Shown here piece after piece: positions 23,523 to 31,709 of a stretch of 64,000 nucleotides of DNA. Location: NCBI RefSeq assembly GCF_009707865.1, contig NZ_WMBA01000005.1, positions 62,001 through 126,000 of the forward strand. The letters are read 5' to 3'. This DNA is from Amycolatopsis pithecellobii. Lineage in GTDB: Bacteria > Actinomycetota > Actinomycetes > Mycobacteriales > Pseudonocardiaceae. Below the pieces are notes generated by a model. The model made no database searches and was not told where the DNA came from. It saw nothing but the letters and a program-made list of their open reading frames with translations. A program made the translations under genes and the position numbers. Within the stretch, counting starts at the first letter, position 1. Each line of letters opens with the position of its first letter.

Positions 23523-24797
23523 TTACTCGAATTCGAAATGCAGCGCGTCGACGCAGGCCTGGTATTTCTCCGCCAGCTCCGCATCGGTTTGCGCTCGTAC
23601 GAACAGGTGCGCGAGTTCGTAGCTGTAGCTGTCCTGCTCCGGCAAGTCCGACAGCCGCTGCCCTTCGATCGCGCTGATCTCGATCGTGGTGCCTGGTACC
23701 CGCTGCTCGATTTCGGCGATCTCCGCGTCCGTCGGGACGCGGGTCACCAGCGCGTCGCCGTCGAATCTGCGGTACATCCATTTTCCCGCCACCCGGTAGC
23801 GACCGGGCTCGTGCGGATGGTGGGCTGGGTCCTGGCCGAGGCCGAGGCGCAGCATCACCTCGTGATTGGCGATCCCGTCCACGGCTTCGAACAGTTCGGC
23901 GTGCGACTGCGAGTGCCTCGGGTTGATCTCCAGCAGCCGCACCTGGCCCGAATCCTTGTCGTAGAAGAATTCGATGCTGAACGTGGCGTTGTCGAAACCG
24001 AGATGGCTCATCACGGTCCGCGAGATCTCCTTCAGCCTGCCGACGATTTCCGCCGGCAGCCGCGACGGATACTGGTGCCGCAGAAAGGACGGCGTCCCGT
24101 CGTAGTTCACCGAATCCAGCGCACCGTAAACGACGACATCACCGTCGTACACGTACCCCTCGACGGCGGCCTGCACGCCCCGGATCTCTTCCTCCGCCAG
24201 GCAGGCCGCTCCCCCGACTTCGGTGATTTCCCGCGGCAGCTCCACCTTCCCCAGCACTTCGTCGAACGGGTCGCCGACCCGGCCGATCCCCGCGCGGATC
24301 TCCGCTACCGCGTCGGCGAATTCGTCCGGCCCCGAAACGTGGAAGGCCAGTTCCGACGAGAAGGATTTCACCGGCTTGAGCCACATCGGGTAATCGACCC
24401 CGTCGGGCGGGCCCGGTTCGTCATCGTCGAGATCCACGGTGCCGAACGCGGGGATGTCGTCGATCACCTCTCGTTGCAGCAGCCGGCTCCAGTACTTGTG
24501 CTCGCACCGGAGCACGGCCTCCAGCGACACGCTGGGCAGCCCGTATTCCGAGCACAGCAAGGGAACCATGGTGGCGGCCGGGAAATCCCAGTAGCTCGCG
24601 ATCGCGGCGATCGGGCCGTCCACGGCGTCGAGTTGCTCGCGCGCTTTGCGCAGCAACCCGCCCAGGTCGATCTCGCCGTGTTGCAGTTCGGCCGGTGTCA
24701 GGAGCCCCCGGAACCGGTACTCCCCGGCCCACGAGATGCGTTCGAGAATCTTCGCGTTCTGCTCGTCGAGTCCGAGCACGAATACATTCTTGGACAC
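23523..24797 (-). CDS. ATP-grasp family ligase
   Basis: A 424-residue ATP-grasp enzyme. The central strand WLKPVKSFSS has the nucleotide-binding Lys, EGYVYDGDVVVYGALDS follows, and the metal-binding segment VRLLEINPRHSQSHAELFEA carries the acidic and Asn ligands. ATP-grasp enzymes join a carboxylate to an amine or thiol through an acyl phosphate; the substrate here is not evident. The GTG start at 24797 lacks a clear ribosome site but lies 9 nt after a SigB-type -10, consistent with a near-leaderless mRNA. Confidence 0.8.
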   Translation of the reverse strand: MSKNVFVLGLDEQNAKILERISWAGEYRFRGLLTPAELQHGEIDLGGLLRKAREQLDAVDGPIAAIASYWDFPAATMVPLLCSEYGLPSVSLEAVLRCEHKYWSRLLQREVIDDIPAFGTVDLDDDEPGPPDGVDYPMWLKPVKSFSSELAFHVSGPDEFADAVAEIRAGIGRVGDPFDEVLGKVELPREITEVGGAACLAEEEIRGVQAAVEGYVYDGDVVVYGALDSVNYDGTPSFLRHQYPSRLPAEIVGRLKEISRTVMSHLGFDNATFSIEFFYDKDSGQVRLLEINPRHSQSHAELFEAVDGIANHEVMLRLGLGQDPAHHPHEPGRYRVAGKWMYRRFDGDALVTRVPTDAEIAEIEQRVPGTTIEISAIEGQRLSDLPEQDSYSYELAHLFVRAQTDAELAEKYQACVDALHFEFE

Positions 24798-24806
24798 CGC
24801 ACGTGA

Positions 24807-24831
24807 ATACCCCACGGAATGAAGGCAAAAC
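24807..24831 (-). promoter_or_regulatory. SigB/SigF-type promoter of the ATP-grasp gene
   Basis: Minus strand: GTTT (24831-24828), 15 nt, GGGTAT (24812-24807), then 9 nt to the GTG start. Spacing and -10-to-start distance match the epimerase and UDP-xylose synthase promoters. Confidence 0.6.
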
Positions 24832-24839
24832 GGGGTACT

Positions 24840-25640
24840 CCCCGAACGTCGGGCGATCCGTCTGGATCTGTCCCCACCCGGACGGGCACATCCAGGTGGT
24901 CGGCACCGACGACGCCGGCCGGCGGCAGTACCTTTACCACGAGCAGTGGCGCCGCCGGCGTGACGAGGAGAAGCACGACCGCGTGCTGGCCATGGCCGCA
25001 CGCCTGCCGGAGTGGCGCGCCGAAGTCCGAGCGGATCTGGTGGCGCGCGGGCTCGGCTACCGCCGCGTGGTGGCGGCCGCGTTGCGCATGCTGGATCTCG
25101 GGATCTTCCGCACCGGCGGAGAAGAATACGCCAGTGAACACGGCACGCGCGGAGTCGCGACCCTGTTGCGCGAGCACAGCAGTGTCCGTGGGGACGACGC
25201 GAAGTTCGAGTATCCCGCCAAAGGTGGCATCCACCGGGCCGTGGTGCTGCACGATCCAGAGGTGGCGAAAACCGTGAAGGCGTTGCTGCGGGCGCGAACC
25301 GGAAGCGACCGCTTGCTCTGCTACCGGAGGGACGTGAATGGCGGCCGTTGTACGCCGAGGACGTGAACACCCGGTTCAAGGAACTCGCGGGTGAGGACTG
25401 CCCGGCCAAGGATCTGCGAACCTGGACGGCCACGGTGCTCGCGGCCACCGCCTTCGCCGCCGCCGGACAACCGAAGTCCAAGGCGGCGGCGAAACGCCGG
25501 GAACGCGAGGTCATCCGGGAAGTCGCCGAGGCGCTGGGAAACACGCCTGCGGCCTGCCGGAGGTCCTATGTGGACCCACGGGTGATCGCAGCGTTCCACA
25601 ATGGACAGACCATCGCTCGGGTCACACGTGGTCGCGGGGA
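24840..25640 (+). pseudogene. Eukaryotic-type DNA topoisomerase IB, 5-prime truncated and frameshifted
   Basis: Recognisable topo IB blocks are in order: VWICPHPDGHIQVVGTDDAG, RRQYLYHEQWRRRRDEEKHD, GGEEYASEHGTRGVATLLREH and YPAKGGIHR. After LLCYR (about 25324) the frame shifts by one base, and the match resumes as GREWRPLYAEDVNTRFKEL, LRTWTATVLAATAFAAAG and GNTPAACRRSYVDP, the last holding the catalytic Tyr. The usual first 50 or so residues are missing and no proper start exists. The end overlaps the 3-prime end of the convergent hydrolase gene. The enzyme cannot be made in one piece without frameshifting. Confidence 0.75.
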
Positions 25641-27646
25641 ATCCGGCGATCCCAGTTCCGGGAAAACGTCCGGACCTCGCCTTCGTAGGCGTCGAGGGTG
25701 GCGTGCACGACGAACTCGTCCGGCGTGCAGGTGACCGAGGTATGGGTGTCGGTTCTGGCCGACCACTCACCCCGGCGGAACGAGATGGACCACCACGTGT
25801 CACCACGGGCGGAACAGAAGTCGTCGGCCACCCAGCCGTACCGTTCCCGCACCCGCCGGTCCACTTCCAGGTCCAGCTCGTCGAACCGGACGAGCCCGGC
25901 GTTCTTCACGATCTCCAGCGCGTTGTCGTACCCGACCAGGTCACGGCACACCGTCCAGCGCTGCTCGCCCGGCGTGAGCTGGGTCGTGGCAAGGGGTGCG
26001 GCGCCTTCGGGTTCGGCGAACGGCTGGGGGGTGACCTCGTCCTCCTCCCCGACCGGCCGGATGGGCAACCGCAGCGCGCTCCCGCCGGTGTGCACGCTCA
26101 GCAGCGCCGGCTCCGGTGGCGGCCACGCGAGCGGCCAGTACGAAGTGGACAGTGACAGCCGGATCCGGTGCCCTGGCGGGAAAGCCTGCGCCACGGCGTT
26201 GAGCTGCACGCTCACCTCGTAGGTTTCCCCCGGTACCAACGGTTCCGGCGTGTCATGCCCGTTGCGGTGGGTCAGGTTGAGCAGGCCGTAGGTGACCCTG
26301 GTGGCCCGCCCGTCCGGCGCCACATCGGACAACCGGGCGGCGATCATCGCGACCGGTTTGTCCGCCGATACCGCGAGCCGCACCACCGGCGCACCATGGA
26401 TCTCGCAGCGTCCGGGCAGCGTGTCCGTCTCGAACACGAGCGAACCGCCGTCCTCTTCCCGCTGGTCGTAAGGAAGATCGGGCGGCGCGTTGTAGGAGGC
26501 CCACTTTCCCGCGAACTGCCCCACCGACAGCGGCGAACACACCGCCACCTCGGCGTCGGGCACCTGCTCGCCTTCGCGCGCGATCCGGTGACGCGCCAAC
26601 GGGAATTCGACCGGGCGGACATGCGGGGAGGGCCAGTCCGGCTCGCCGACCCATCGCCCCGGCCGGTCTGCGTAGGCGGTCGAGGGCGGCACGCTTTCCT
26701 GCATCCAGGTGCGCAACATCGGGCCGTCCAGCACGCCGTTGTCCGCACCTTTGAGCCAATGGTCCCACCAGCGCACGACTTCTTGCAGGTAACCGATGGC
26801 CGGGCCCGGTTCGCCGAGATGCGGGTACTTGTGCGACCACGGCCCGATGAGTCCCTTGCGAGGCACGTCGAGATTGCCGAGCAGGCGCGCCACGGCGTTG
26901 GAGTACCCGTCGGCCCAGCCACTCGACGCGAGCACCGGCACTCCGACGCCGGAGTAGTCCTCGCACACCGATGCGCGCCGCCAGTATTCGTCGCGCCGCT
27001 GGTGGCTCAGCCAGTTTCCCGCCCACAGGCTGCAGTTCTCCAAGCGCTCCAACCACATCTCACGCCACCGGTCCCCCACCAGCGCCGGGTCCGGCGGCAG
27101 CGTCGCGTAGGCGAACATCGTCCCCGCCTCGGCCACGTTGTCCGACAGCAGCGCGCCACCCATGTAGTGCATGTCGTCGGAGTACCGGTCATCGGTGAAC
27201 GACGAGATCACGATCGCCCCCAGGCTCGGCGGTTTACGCGCCGCCACCTGCAAAGCCGTGAACCCACCCCAGGAAATCCCTATCATCCCAGTCTGCCCGG
27301 TGCACCACGGCTGACCGGCGAGCCATTCCAGTACCTCTTCGGCGTCGGCGTGCTCCTGATCGAGATATTCGTCGGCCAGCACGCCCTCCGACTCGCCGGT
27401 TCCGCGTAAATCCACCCGGACACAGGCATAACCGTGCCCCGCAAGGTAAGGGTGGTGGATCGCGTCCCGTTCAGCGGTCAGATCCCGCTTGCGGTAAGGG
27501 ATGTACTCCAGAATCGCGGGGACCGGCGTGTCGCCGGAAGAAACCGGGCGCCAGATCTTCGCGGCCAGCCGGACACCGTCCCCCATCGGAATCCACACGT
27601 TCTCGTCCACTGTGATCTCGTACGGGAACGAGGTCACCGTGCGCAT
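25622..27646 (-). CDS. CocE/NonD-family serine hydrolase (X-Pro dipeptidyl-peptidase S15-like)
   Basis: A 674-residue, three-part enzyme: an alpha/beta hydrolase domain with the nucleophile elbow GISWGG (about 122-127), a helical cap, and a C-terminal jelly-roll domain (about 440 to the end). VDLRGTGES precedes the nucleophile as in cocaine esterase and X-Pro peptidases; GPWSHKYPH supplies the His region. Substrate is either an ester or a peptide with N-terminal X-Pro. No signal peptide. ATG start. Confidence 0.85.
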   Translation of the reverse strand: MRTVTSFPYEITVDENVWIPMGDGVRLAAKIWRPVSSGDTPVPAILEYIPYRKRDLTAERDAIHHPYLAGHGYACVRVDLRGTGESEGVLADEYLDQEHADAEEVLEWLAGQPWCTGQTGMIGISWGGFTALQVAARKPPSLGAIVISSFTDDRYSDDMHYMGGALLSDNVAEAGTMFAYATLPPDPALVGDRWREMWLERLENCSLWAGNWLSHQRRDEYWRRASVCEDYSGVGVPVLASSGWADGYSNAVARLLGNLDVPRKGLIGPWSHKYPHLGEPGPAIGYLQEVVRWWDHWLKGADNGVLDGPMLRTWMQESVPPSTAYADRPGRWVGEPDWPSPHVRPVEFPLARHRIAREGEQVPDAEVAVCSPLSVGQFAGKWASYNAPPDLPYDQREEDGGSLVFETDTLPGRCEIHGAPVVRLAVSADKPVAMIAARLSDVAPDGRATRVTYGLLNLTHRNGHDTPEPLVPGETYEVSVQLNAVAQAFPPGHRIRLSLSTSYWPLAWPPPEPALLSVHTGGSALRLPIRPVGEEDEVTPQPFAEPEGAAPLATTQLTPGEQRWTVCRDLVGYDNALEIVKNAGLVRFDELDLEVDRRVRERYGWVADDFCSARGDTWWSISFRRGEWSARTDTHTSVTCTPDEFVVHATLDAYEGEVRTFSRNWDRRIPRDHV

Positions 27647-27670
27647 CCATGCTCCCTTCGCCGCGTCAGC

Positions 27671-27697
27671 GAGCCCGCCCGTGCACCGGGCGGGCTC
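27671..27697 (-). terminator. Strong hairpin downstream of the CBS gene
   Basis: GAGCCCGCCCG (27671-27681) and its exact complement (27687-27697) form an 11-bp stem with loop TGCAC, 10 nt after the CBS-gene stop. There is no U-run, as is common in actinomycete terminators. It separates the CBS gene from the hydrolase gene. Confidence 0.75.
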
Positions 27698-27706
27698 GTC
27701 AGGGAA

Positions 27707-28123
27707 TCAGTCCGTGGACAGGGCTTCCAGCAGGTCCCCGACCTTCGGATCGGTCAGCGAACGCGCGACGTCGGCCTGCGCCACGATGCCGACGAGCTCA
27801 TGCCCGTCGATCACCGGCAGCCGGCGCACCTTGTGCTCGCGCATCGTCCTGAGGATCTCCTCGGCCTCGTCGTCCGCGCCGATCGTCACGGCCTCACCCT
27901 GCGCCAGATCGCCTGCCTGGATCGCGCGCGGATCCTTGCCGGCGGCCAAAACCTCGACCACGATGTCGCGGTCGGTGAGCATGCCCTTGAGCCGGTTGTC
28001 CTCCCCGCAGATGGGCAGCGCACCCACCGAAAGGTCGGCCATCCGGCGCGCGGCGTCGAGCACGGCTTCGCTCGTCCGCACGCACTGCGGATTCTTCGTC
28101 ATGATGTCGCGTGCCTTGGTCAT
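27707..28123 (-). CDS. Two-CBS-domain protein
   Basis: A 138-residue protein with a pair of CBS motifs: ARDIMTKNPQCVRTSEAVLD through LKGMLTDRDIVVEVL, and GEAVTIGADDEAEEILRTMR through ELVGIVAQADVARSL. CBS pairs bind adenine nucleotides as energy sensors; proteins of this size resemble dormancy/hypoxia-related CBS proteins. ATG 28123 has AAGGAGAAG upstream; longer in-frame extension is not supported. It has a SigB-type promoter shared divergently with the P450. Confidence 0.88.
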   Translation of the reverse strand: MTKARDIMTKNPQCVRTSEAVLDAARRMADLSVGALPICGEDNRLKGMLTDRDIVVEVLAAGKDPRAIQAGDLAQGEAVTIGADDEAEEILRTMREHKVRRLPVIDGHELVGIVAQADVARSLTDPKVGDLLEALSTD

Positions 28124-28157
28124 CACTTCTCCTTCATCGCGTGACCCTTTTCCCGGC

Positions 28158-28182
28158 GTACCCAGCGGGGCGCCGCTCAATC
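28158..28182 (-). promoter_or_regulatory. SigB/SigF-type promoter of the CBS gene
   Basis: Minus strand: GATT (28182-28179), 15 nt, GGGTAC (28163-28158), 34 nt before the ATG. Confidence 0.55.
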
Positions 28183-28210
28183 GGTTTCGACCACGGCCGG
28201 ATCGGGGTAA
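28183..28210 (+). promoter_or_regulatory. SigF-like promoter of the P450 gene
   Basis: GGTTT (28183-28187), 17 nt, GGGTAA (28205-28210), with 10 nt to ATG 28221. The spacing fits the longer mycobacterial SigF variant rather than the N15 class, so it is less certain. It abuts the divergent CBS promoter. Confidence 0.4.
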
Positions 28211-28220
28211 GTCGGGCGTC

Positions 28221-29498
28221 ATGACCAAGGCGTCCTTTTCCGACACCGCGCGCGTCGCGGCACAGATCCTCACCCCGACACTGGCGGGCGGAGTCATCAA
28301 GCGGCGGCCACGTGCCATGGCGGTGGCGGAACGGCTCCAGCTTGATCGCGCGGGAATCCGGCTGCTGCAACGGCTGCGGGCCCGGTACCACGGTCAGCCC
28401 GTGCGCCTGCGGATGCCAGGCCGGTCGGTCAGCGTGGTGCTCGAGCACGGCGACGCCGGCAGCTTGCTGGCCAGGACGCCGAGCCCGTTCAGCCCGGCGA
28501 CGCGCGAGAAAACGGCCGCGTTGAGCCATTTTCAGCCACACGGCGTGCTGATTTCCGGCGACGGCCTGCGTGCCGCCCGGCGTGAGTTCACCGAGAAGGT
28601 GCTCGAACCCGGCCGGGCACTGCACGAACTCGCCGCCCCGTGGGCTGAGCGCATCACGCGGCGCGCGAGCGAGCTGCCCGCGGACGGGCTGGACTGGGAC
28701 ACGTTCAGCGCACGCTGGTGGCAACTCGTCCGCGAGATCACGCTCGGCGGCGACACCGCCGAAGACCAGGAGCTGACCGAGCTGCTCGGCAAGCTCCGGC
28801 TCGCCGCGAACTGGGCCTACGGGCGCCCGAAACGCCACCATCTCCGCGACCGTTTTCTCCACCTCGTGCGCCGCCAGGTGGCGCTCGACCGGCCGGGCAG
28901 CCTCGCCGCCGCACTCAACGCCACGCCGGCCGCACCCGGCACCGACCCGGCCGGGCAGGTGCCGCACTGGCTGTTCGCGTTCGACGCCGCCGGGATCGCC
29001 ACGTTCCGCGCGCTCGCCCTGCTGGCCGCTCATCCGGAGGCCGCCGCACGGGCCCGCGCCGAAGCGACGGATCTGGCGGGGCCCCGGCAGCTGCCGTTCC
29101 TGCGTGCCTGCGTGCTCGAATCCGTGCGGCTCTGGCCGACGACGCCCGCGTTGCTGCGGGAGAGCACCACGGACACCTCACGGGGCCGGAAAGGAACCAC
29201 GTTCCTGGTGTTCACCCCGTTCTTCCACCGGGACGGGCAACAGCTGCCCTACGCCGACCGCTTCGACCCCGACATCTGGCTCGACGGCCGGGCCGCGGCC
29301 GAACCGGCACTGGTGCCGTTCAGCGCGGGGCCCGGCGCGTGCCCCGGCCGGGACGTGGTGCTGTACACGACGTCGATGCTGCTCGCGGGGCTGGTGCGGC
29401 GAGAATGGTCGACGGACAAGAACCTGCCGCCCGGCTACCTTCCGGCCACGCTCGATCACTTCACGCTGCGGTTCGGGCCAGCGCGTCCTCGACGGTAG
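28221..29498 (+). CDS. Cytochrome P450
   Basis: A 425-residue P450. The heme-binding loop is FSAGPGACPGRDVVL with the axial Cys near residue 372. The K-helix ExxR reads ESVRLWP, and PYADRFDPDIW is the aromatic region. In the I-helix the usual AGxDT/ET is AAGIATF, lacking the acid-Thr pair used for oxygen activation, which hints at an unusual reaction such as a peroxide-driven or dehydration activity (inference). No redox partner gene is adjacent. The 3-prime end overlaps the convergent STAS gene by 38 nt. Confidence 0.85.
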   Translation: MTKASFSDTARVAAQILTPTLAGGVIKRRPRAMAVAERLQLDRAGIRLLQRLRARYHGQPVRLRMPGRSVSVVLEHGDAGSLLARTPSPFSPATREKTAALSHFQPHGVLISGDGLRAARREFTEKVLEPGRALHELAAPWAERITRRASELPADGLDWDTFSARWWQLVREITLGGDTAEDQELTELLGKLRLAANWAYGRPKRHHLRDRFLHLVRRQVALDRPGSLAAALNATPAAPGTDPAGQVPHWLFAFDAAGIATFRALALLAAHPEAAARARAEATDLAGPRQLPFLRACVLESVRLWPTTPALLRESTTDTSRGRKGTTFLVFTPFFHRDGQQLPYADRFDPDIWLDGRAAAEPALVPFSAGPGACPGRDVVLYTTSMLLAGLVRREWSTDKNLPPGYLPATLDHFTLRFGPARPRR

Positions 29499-29811
29499 GG
29501 AAGACCGGCAACACCTCGGCCAGGCCGGTCGCGGCGATGGAATGCAGCACAAGGCGCGACGAAGCCACGATGCGCAGTCCGTTACTTTCGTGGACGAGGA
29601 CGGCCAGCCCGGCCGAGCCGAGAAAGTCCACCTCGTCCAGGAGCACGATCAGCGGCGCCGACGCCGCCCCCAGTTCACGCGCAATGCGCAGCTCTTCAGC
29701 GAGTTTCCCCGCGGTCGCCATGTCCAGGTCTCCCGCGACGCGCACGAGCACGCCGTCATCGGTAAATTCCCGGCTGATCCTCAGCAACTCACCCGATGAT
29801 GTGTTAGCCAT
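29461..29811 (-). CDS. STAS-domain anti-sigma-factor antagonist with phosphorylatable Ser
   Basis: A 116-residue STAS protein. LVRVAGDLDMATAGKLAEEL is the beta-alpha core, and DEVDFLGSAGLAVLV contains the conserved Ser that an anti-sigma kinase phosphorylates. Such proteins release a stress sigma factor when unphosphorylated. Its neighbourhood is rich in SigB-type promoters. A 49-nt element upstream recurs ahead of the second STAS gene at 52370. Confidence 0.88.
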   Translation of the reverse strand: MANTSSGELLRISREFTDDGVLVRVAGDLDMATAGKLAEELRIARELGAASAPLIVLLDEVDFLGSAGLAVLVHESNGLRIVASSRLVLHSIAATGLAEVLPVFPTVEDALARTAA

Positions 29812-29837
29812 GGTGCCCTCCCATGCGACGACGTCGC

Positions 29838-29886
29838 TCGTGGGCGGCAGGCTGTGGATTCAACCTGAGTACCACTCCGACCGTAG
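29838..29886 (-). promoter_or_regulatory. Conserved 49-nt leader element, copy 1 (upstream of STAS gene 1)
   Basis: Three identical blocks are kept at fixed spacing with copy 2 at 52795-52843: TCGTGGGCGGCAGGCTG (17 nt), TCAACCTG (8 nt) and CGACCGTAG (9 nt), separated by variable 5- and 10-nt spacers. It lies 26 nt upstream of the STAS start. Fixed spacing with variable spacers suggests a promoter or regulator-binding module rather than simple duplication. Confidence 0.7.
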
Positions 29887-29978
29887 CCTGTTCTCAGGGA
29901 TAAGCAAGCGCCCAGGTCAGCGCGCCGGCCAGCGGCGACGCGCGTCTCCCTGCCGTGGCGATTGCGATCGAGCCATCC

Positions 29979-30003
29979 GGATACCCAGGGCGGTGACGGG
30001 TAT
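29979..30003 (+). promoter_or_regulatory. SigB/SigF-type promoter of the DUF2795 gene
   Basis: GGAT (29979-29982), 15 nt, GGGTAT (29998-30003), 28 nt before ATG 30032. Confidence 0.5.
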
Positions 30004-30031
30004 TCAAGGTCAACGACGAACGGAGAACGCG

Positions 30032-30232
30032 ATGACGGCACCGGACTACGACCGGCTGCGGACCACCGTCGACGGGATGCGGTTTCCTTGTGAGCACAGC
30101 GATCTCCTCCGCCAGGCGGCGGCCGCCGGGGCGGACGACGACACGCTCGGTCAGCTGTCCGCATTGCCGCGCCGCCGGTACGACACCGCCGAGGCCGTGG
30201 AAGCCGCGTGCACGGAAGGGAAACCGCGCTGA
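30032..30232 (+). CDS. DUF2795 small protein
   Basis: A 66-residue protein preceded by CGGAG. Its pattern (MRFPCEHSDLLRQAAAAGAD, LSALPRRRYDTAEAVEAACT) is that of DUF2795, a small actinobacterial family, often next to stress genes, of unknown function. The promoter is of the SigB type. Confidence 0.75.
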   Translation: MTAPDYDRLRTTVDGMRFPCEHSDLLRQAAAAGADDDTLGQLSALPRRRYDTAEAVEAACTEGKPR

Positions 30233-30415
30233 GGGATCACCGGAACATCCCGACGGCGACCAGGACGACCAGCGCCGCCACCCGGCTCGATACCGGGCAC
30301 CTTCTCTGGCGGTGGGTCCAGTGAAGATTCGTCCTCGTCACGAGTCATACCGGCCGGGTTTCCGCCGCGGCCCCCGCGGTGAACCCGACTGTCCACTTGC
30401 GACTCGACGGCCGAT

Positions 30416-30440
30416 GGTTAGCCACCATGGGCACGGGTAT
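30416..30440 (+). promoter_or_regulatory. SigB/SigF-type promoter of the epimerase operon
   Basis: GGTT (30416-30419), 15 nt, GGGTAT (30435-30440), then 10 nt to ATG 30451, implying a near-leaderless transcript and fixing the start codon. Confidence 0.65.
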
Positions 30441-30450
30441 TCCCTCTCTT

Positions 30451-31494
30451 ATGGCAGCTCAACGGATTGTGGTCACCGGCGCCACCGGCAACCTCGGCCT
30501 GGCCGTGCTGCGGCAGCTGGGCGCCGACCCCGAGGTCACCCAGGTGCTGGGCATCGCCCGCCGCGGCACGCCGCTCCAGCTGCCGAAGACCGAATTCGCC
30601 CAGGCCGATGTCACCACCGGTAACCTTTCGACGCTGTTCCGTGACGCGGATGTCGTCGTGCACCTGGCGTGGCTTTTCCAGCCGACCCGGACCCCCGAGA
30701 TCACCTGGCAGGCCAACGTCATCGGCTCCATCCGGGTGTTCGAAGCCGCCGCACAGGCAGGCGCGAAAAAGATCGTGTACTCGTCCTCGATCGGAGCGTA
30801 CTCGCCCGCCGTGGACGGCCGGCCGGTCGCGGAGAACTGGCCGACCCATGGCTGGCCCGGCGCCGCGTACACCCGTGAAAAGGCTTATGTGGAAAGGTAT
30901 CTGGACGGTTTCGAGCTCGCGCACCCCGAGGTTCAGGTGATCCGGATCCGGCCGGGCTTCGTGTTCCGCCGCGAGACCGCCTCCGAGCAACGCCGGCTGT
31001 TCGCCGGGCCGTTCGTGCCGGGCAGCCTGATCCGGCTGATCCCGGTGTTGCCGGACATTCCCGGGCTGCGCATGCAGGTGGTGCACAGTGACGACGTGGC
31101 CGACGCGATCCGCCGCTGCGTGACCCGGCCGGTGTCCGGTGCGTTCAATCTGGCCACCGATCCGGTGGTGGACACCGGAGTTCTCGGCGAGCTGCTGGGC
31201 GCTCGTCCGGTGCCGGTACCTGCTTTCCTTGCCCGGCAAGTGGTTTCCGCGGCGTGGCGGCTGCGCCTGGTGCCCGCGACACCCGGGTTGCTCGATGCCG
31301 TCCTGCACCTGCCGGTGATGAGTACCGCCCGCGCCGAGTCCGAATTGGACTGGCGCCCCCGCTACAGCGCGAAGGAAACACTCGAAGAGTTCTTGACCGG
31401 CCTAGGCGAAGGAGCCGGCGGCCAGACCGCCCCGTTGGCCCCGGACGGCTCGCGCGCGCACGAAATTCGCACCGGAGTCGGAAAACATCCCTGA
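30451..31494 (+). CDS. NAD-dependent epimerase/dehydratase (extended SDR)
   Basis: A 347-residue extended SDR. The nucleotide site is VTGATGNLG, Ser of YSSSIGAYS and the YTREK catalytic Tyr/Lys pair are present, and a late substrate domain follows. A sugar nucleotide or lipid-like carbonyl is possible. ATG 30451 is chosen from the promoter position; upstream in-frame ATG 30427 and GTG 30379 lie within or ahead of the promoter. The stop overlaps the next small gene by TGATG. Confidence 0.8.
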   Translation: MAAQRIVVTGATGNLGLAVLRQLGADPEVTQVLGIARRGTPLQLPKTEFAQADVTTGNLSTLFRDADVVVHLAWLFQPTRTPEITWQANVIGSIRVFEAAAQAGAKKIVYSSSIGAYSPAVDGRPVAENWPTHGWPGAAYTREKAYVERYLDGFELAHPEVQVIRIRPGFVFRRETASEQRRLFAGPFVPGSLIRLIPVLPDIPGLRMQVVHSDDVADAIRRCVTRPVSGAFNLATDPVVDTGVLGELLGARPVPVPAFLARQVVSAAWRLRLVPATPGLLDAVLHLPVMSTARAESELDWRPRYSAKETLEEFLTGLGEGAGGQTAPLAPDGSRAHEIRTGVGKHP

Positions 31495-31709
31495 TGGATG
31501 TGGACGCACTGCTGCAGAGCCTCACCCGCGTGGTGACCGGCACGAAGTGGCGTGCCAGACCGCCGCGGACTGTCCCTTGTGGAGCGCGTTTCGGCTGCGA
31601 GCAAGGCGTGACGACGGGTGGCGTGCGCGTGCGCAACGTGGCGCAGCCGGTGGTCCGCGCGGCGTACGCGACCTATTCTCTCGAGCAGGCCACAATGGCG
31701 GGAGTCTGA
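31494..31709 (+). CDS. Small unknown protein, coupled on both sides
   Basis: A 71-residue frame, MDVDALLQSLTRVVTGTKWR onward, rich in Arg and with two Cys (PCGARFGC). Its ATG overlaps the epimerase stop and its TGA overlaps the next ATG, both as TGATG. Such double coupling is unlikely for a random frame. I do not recognise a family; it may be a decayed or rapidly evolving partner of the GAF-ANTAR regulator. Confidence 0.45.
   Translation: MDVDALLQSLTRVVTGTKWRARPPRTVPCGARFGCEQGVTTGGVRVRNVAQPVVRAAYATYSLEQATMAGV

Noticed and set aside
29461-29498. P450/STAS 3-prime overlap as a regulatory antisense
   Set aside because: Overlapping convergent ends of this size are common in dense actinobacterial genomes; nothing specific supports regulation.
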